Positions 62,625 through 64,000 of a stretch of 64,000 bases of DNA are shown piece by piece. The position numbers were made by a program, and so were the translations under genes. Positions within the stretch are counted from its first letter, which is position 1, and the number at the start of each line of letters is the position of its first letter. The DNA comes from Cyclobacteriaceae bacterium (lineage in GTDB: Bacteria > Bacteroidota > Bacteroidia > Cytophagales > Cyclobacteriaceae): NCBI GenBank assembly GCA_026129485.1, contig JAHCHY010000003.1, positions 124,001 to 188,000 on the forward strand, read 5' to 3'. The notes beneath the pieces were generated by a model. That model was not told the DNA's origin, ran no database searches, and saw nothing but the letters and a program-made list of their open reading frames with translations.

Positions 62625-64000
62625 TTATAACGCCCCGGCTTTTATCTCATCCACCACAGCAGGATCGAGCAAGGTAGAAGTATCGCCCAGGTTGGAAGTT
62701 TCTCCTTCTGCTATTTTGCGCAAAATCCTGCGCATAATTTTTCCGGAGCGTGTTTTAGGCAGCCCTTTTACAAACTGAATTTTATCCGGCTTGGCTATAG
62801 CGCCAATAATCCGCGATACCGTTTGAATGATATCCTGCCTCGTCAGATTTTCATCTCCGTGATGTCCTTCTGCAATTACATAGGCATAAATACCCTGCCC
62901 TTTCACATCGTGCGGAAAGCCTACTACCGCGCTCTCTACCACACCGGCATGCATGTTAATGGCATTTTCTACTTCGGCTGTACCAATACGATGCCCGCTT
63001 ACATTCAGCACATCATCTACCCGGCCCGTAATGCGATAGTGGCCGTCTATATCGCGCAGGCAGCCGTCACCGGTAAAATACAGCCCCGGGTATGTTGCGA
63101 AATAATTCAGGCGGCAACGTTCATGATCGCCATAGGTGGTGCGCAATATTCCGGGCCAGGGCGTTTTAATACAGAGGTTACCGCTTACTTCGTTACCTTC
63201 AATTTCTTTTCCGTTTTCATCTACCAGGCAGGGATTTACACCCGGCAAAGGCAGTGTTGCAAAAGTTGGCTTTTGCGGTGTAATGTTAGCCATGTTTGAA
63301 ATCAATACTCCAGCGGTTTCAGTCTGCCACCAGGTATCTACAATCGGGCATTTTCCTTTACCAATGTTTTTGTAATACCAATGCCACGCCTCCCCGTTAA
63401 TGGGCTCGCCTACTGTACCCAGCACCTGCAATGAGCTCAAGTCTTTACCGGCAACATAATCCAACCCGAAACCCATCAGGCTGCGGATTGCTGTAGGGGC
63501 TGTATATAAAATGTTCACTTTGTATTTATCTACAATATCCCAGAAGCGACCGGCATCGGGCCACGTGGGCACACCTTCAAACATGAGCGAAGTGGCTCCG
63601 GACAACAACGGGCCATACACAATGTAGCTATGGCCGGTAATCCAACCGATATCGGCTGTGCAAAAATGAATTTGCCCGGGCTGGTATTGAAACACATTTA
63701 CAAATGTGAAGGCCGTCCATACCATGTAGCCGCCTGTGGTATGCACCACGCCTTTTGGCTTTCCGGTTGAACCGGAAGTATAGAGGATAAACAGCATGTC
63801 TTCGGCATCCATTTCTTCTGCCGGGCAATCGGGGTTGCCTTGTGTTTCTACCTTTTTGATTTCGTCTTCCCACCATACATCGCGGCCTTTAATCATGCTC
63901 ACCGGCATGCGGGTGCGGGTGCACACAATCACGCGCTTTACAAACGGACAGGCTATGAGCGCATCGTCAATAACTGATTTAAGTGGAATATCTTTCGCGC
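62625..64000 (-). CDS. acs: Acetyl-CoA synthetase, C-terminal part (5' end beyond the window)
   Basis: The frame runs off the window edge, so only about the last 458 residues are seen. Acs activates acetate with ATP and CoA through acetyl-AMP. Visible motifs are the phosphate-binding [46 protein letters not shown] with the hinge region, and [17 protein letters not shown] with the catalytic (and acetylation-regulated) Lys. A palindromic repeat follows its stop codon. Confidence 0.97.
   Translation of the reverse strand, partial: AKDIPLKSVIDDALIACPFVKRVIVCTRTRMPVSMIKGRDVWWEDEIKKVETQGNPDCPAEEMDAEDMLFILYTSGSTGKPKGVVHTTGGYMVWTAFTFVNVFQYQPGQIHFCTADIGWITGHSYIVYGPLLSGATSLMFEGVPTWPDAGRFWDIVDKYKVNILYTAPTAIRSLMGFGLDYVAGKDLSSLQVLGTVGEPINGEAWHWYYKNIGKGKCPIVDTWWQTETAGVLISNMANITPQKPTFATLPLPGVNPCLVDENGKEIEGNEVSGNLCIKTPWPGILRTTYGDHERCRLNYFATYPGLYFTGDGCLRDIDGHYRITGRVDDVLNVSGHRIGTAEVENAINMHAGVVESAVVGFPHDVKGQGIYAYVIAEGHHGDENLTRQDIIQTVSRIIGAIAKPDKIQFVKGLPKTRSGKIMRRILRKIAEGETSNLGDTSTLLDPAVVDEIKAGAL

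Overview
The window looks like a chromosomal, gene-dense and mostly housekeeping segment of a Bacteroidota genome, most likely order Cytophagales. The reasons are a SusC/SusD pair, very large ATP-less FtsX-type ABC permeases, a DUF4105 (Lnb-type) lipoprotein N-acyltransferase candidate, S16 with a long Lys/Ala tail, promoters of the Bacteroidota type (TTTG, about 19 nt, TAnnTTTG) and almost no Shine-Dalgarno sequences. I see no rRNA, tRNA, CRISPR array, phage or intact insertion sequence.

Layout. 1-2.9 kb: export ABC permease and a sensor histidine kinase. 3-4.9 kb: atpD-atpC. 5-10.5 kb: small envelope proteins, an RluA-type pseudouridine synthase, a class A beta-lactamase-like lipoprotein and prfC. 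10.6-15.7 kb: dnaK, a divergent pair of small XRE-like proteins, aspartokinase and an EamA transporter. 15.8-18.4 kb: nhaD facing a Glu/Leu-type dehydrogenase. 18.4-25 kb: the envelope block coaX, FadL-like barrel, TPR protein, lptC, a 52-residue membrane protein and ppiD, ended by a composite palindromic repeat. 25-27.8 kb: DUF493, phhB, rsmI, an Lnt-like protein lacking its nitrilase domain, and an inositol-phosphatase-type enzyme. 27.8-34.8 kb: the only clearly accessory part, with two FtsX-type permeases (one AT-rich and probably foreign), three decayed gene fragments and a radical SAM/SPASM gene. 34.8-38.8 kb: the Lnb candidate and a tight four-gene envelope operon. 39.1-41 kb: B12-dependent ribonucleotide reductase. 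41.1-47.4 kb: 2-oxoglutarate dehydrogenase complex (E1, E2, E3 on the minus strand) with a DUF4160/DUF2442 cassette wedged between E1 and E2. 47.5-52 kb: rpsP-rimM-trmD-rplS, class I aldolase and an accD without zinc-ribbon cysteines. 52-56.5 kb: SusC/SusD. 56.8-57.4 kb: rplU-rpmA. 58-61.5 kb: eukaryote-like class I ribonucleotide reductase nrdB-nrdA. 61.6-64 kb: DUF3127, Uma2 and the 3' part of acs.

How the parts relate. Two ribonucleotide reductases of different oxygen and cofactor needs are encoded 17 kb apart. Lipoprotein maturation may rely on the Lnb candidate, while a neighbouring Lnt relic has lost its catalytic domain. Ribosomal promoters in the window share an extended TTTGCAGTCC motif, and several internal operon genes are preceded by the same TTCAAATT-rich leader sequence.

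I found no obviously new multi-gene defence or mobile system. The most unusual items are the nitrilase-less Lnt, the DUF4160/DUF2442 insertion in the odh operon, the cysteine-free AccD zinc ribbon, the pseudogene graveyard at 30.6-31.1 kb, and the leader and promoter repeats.
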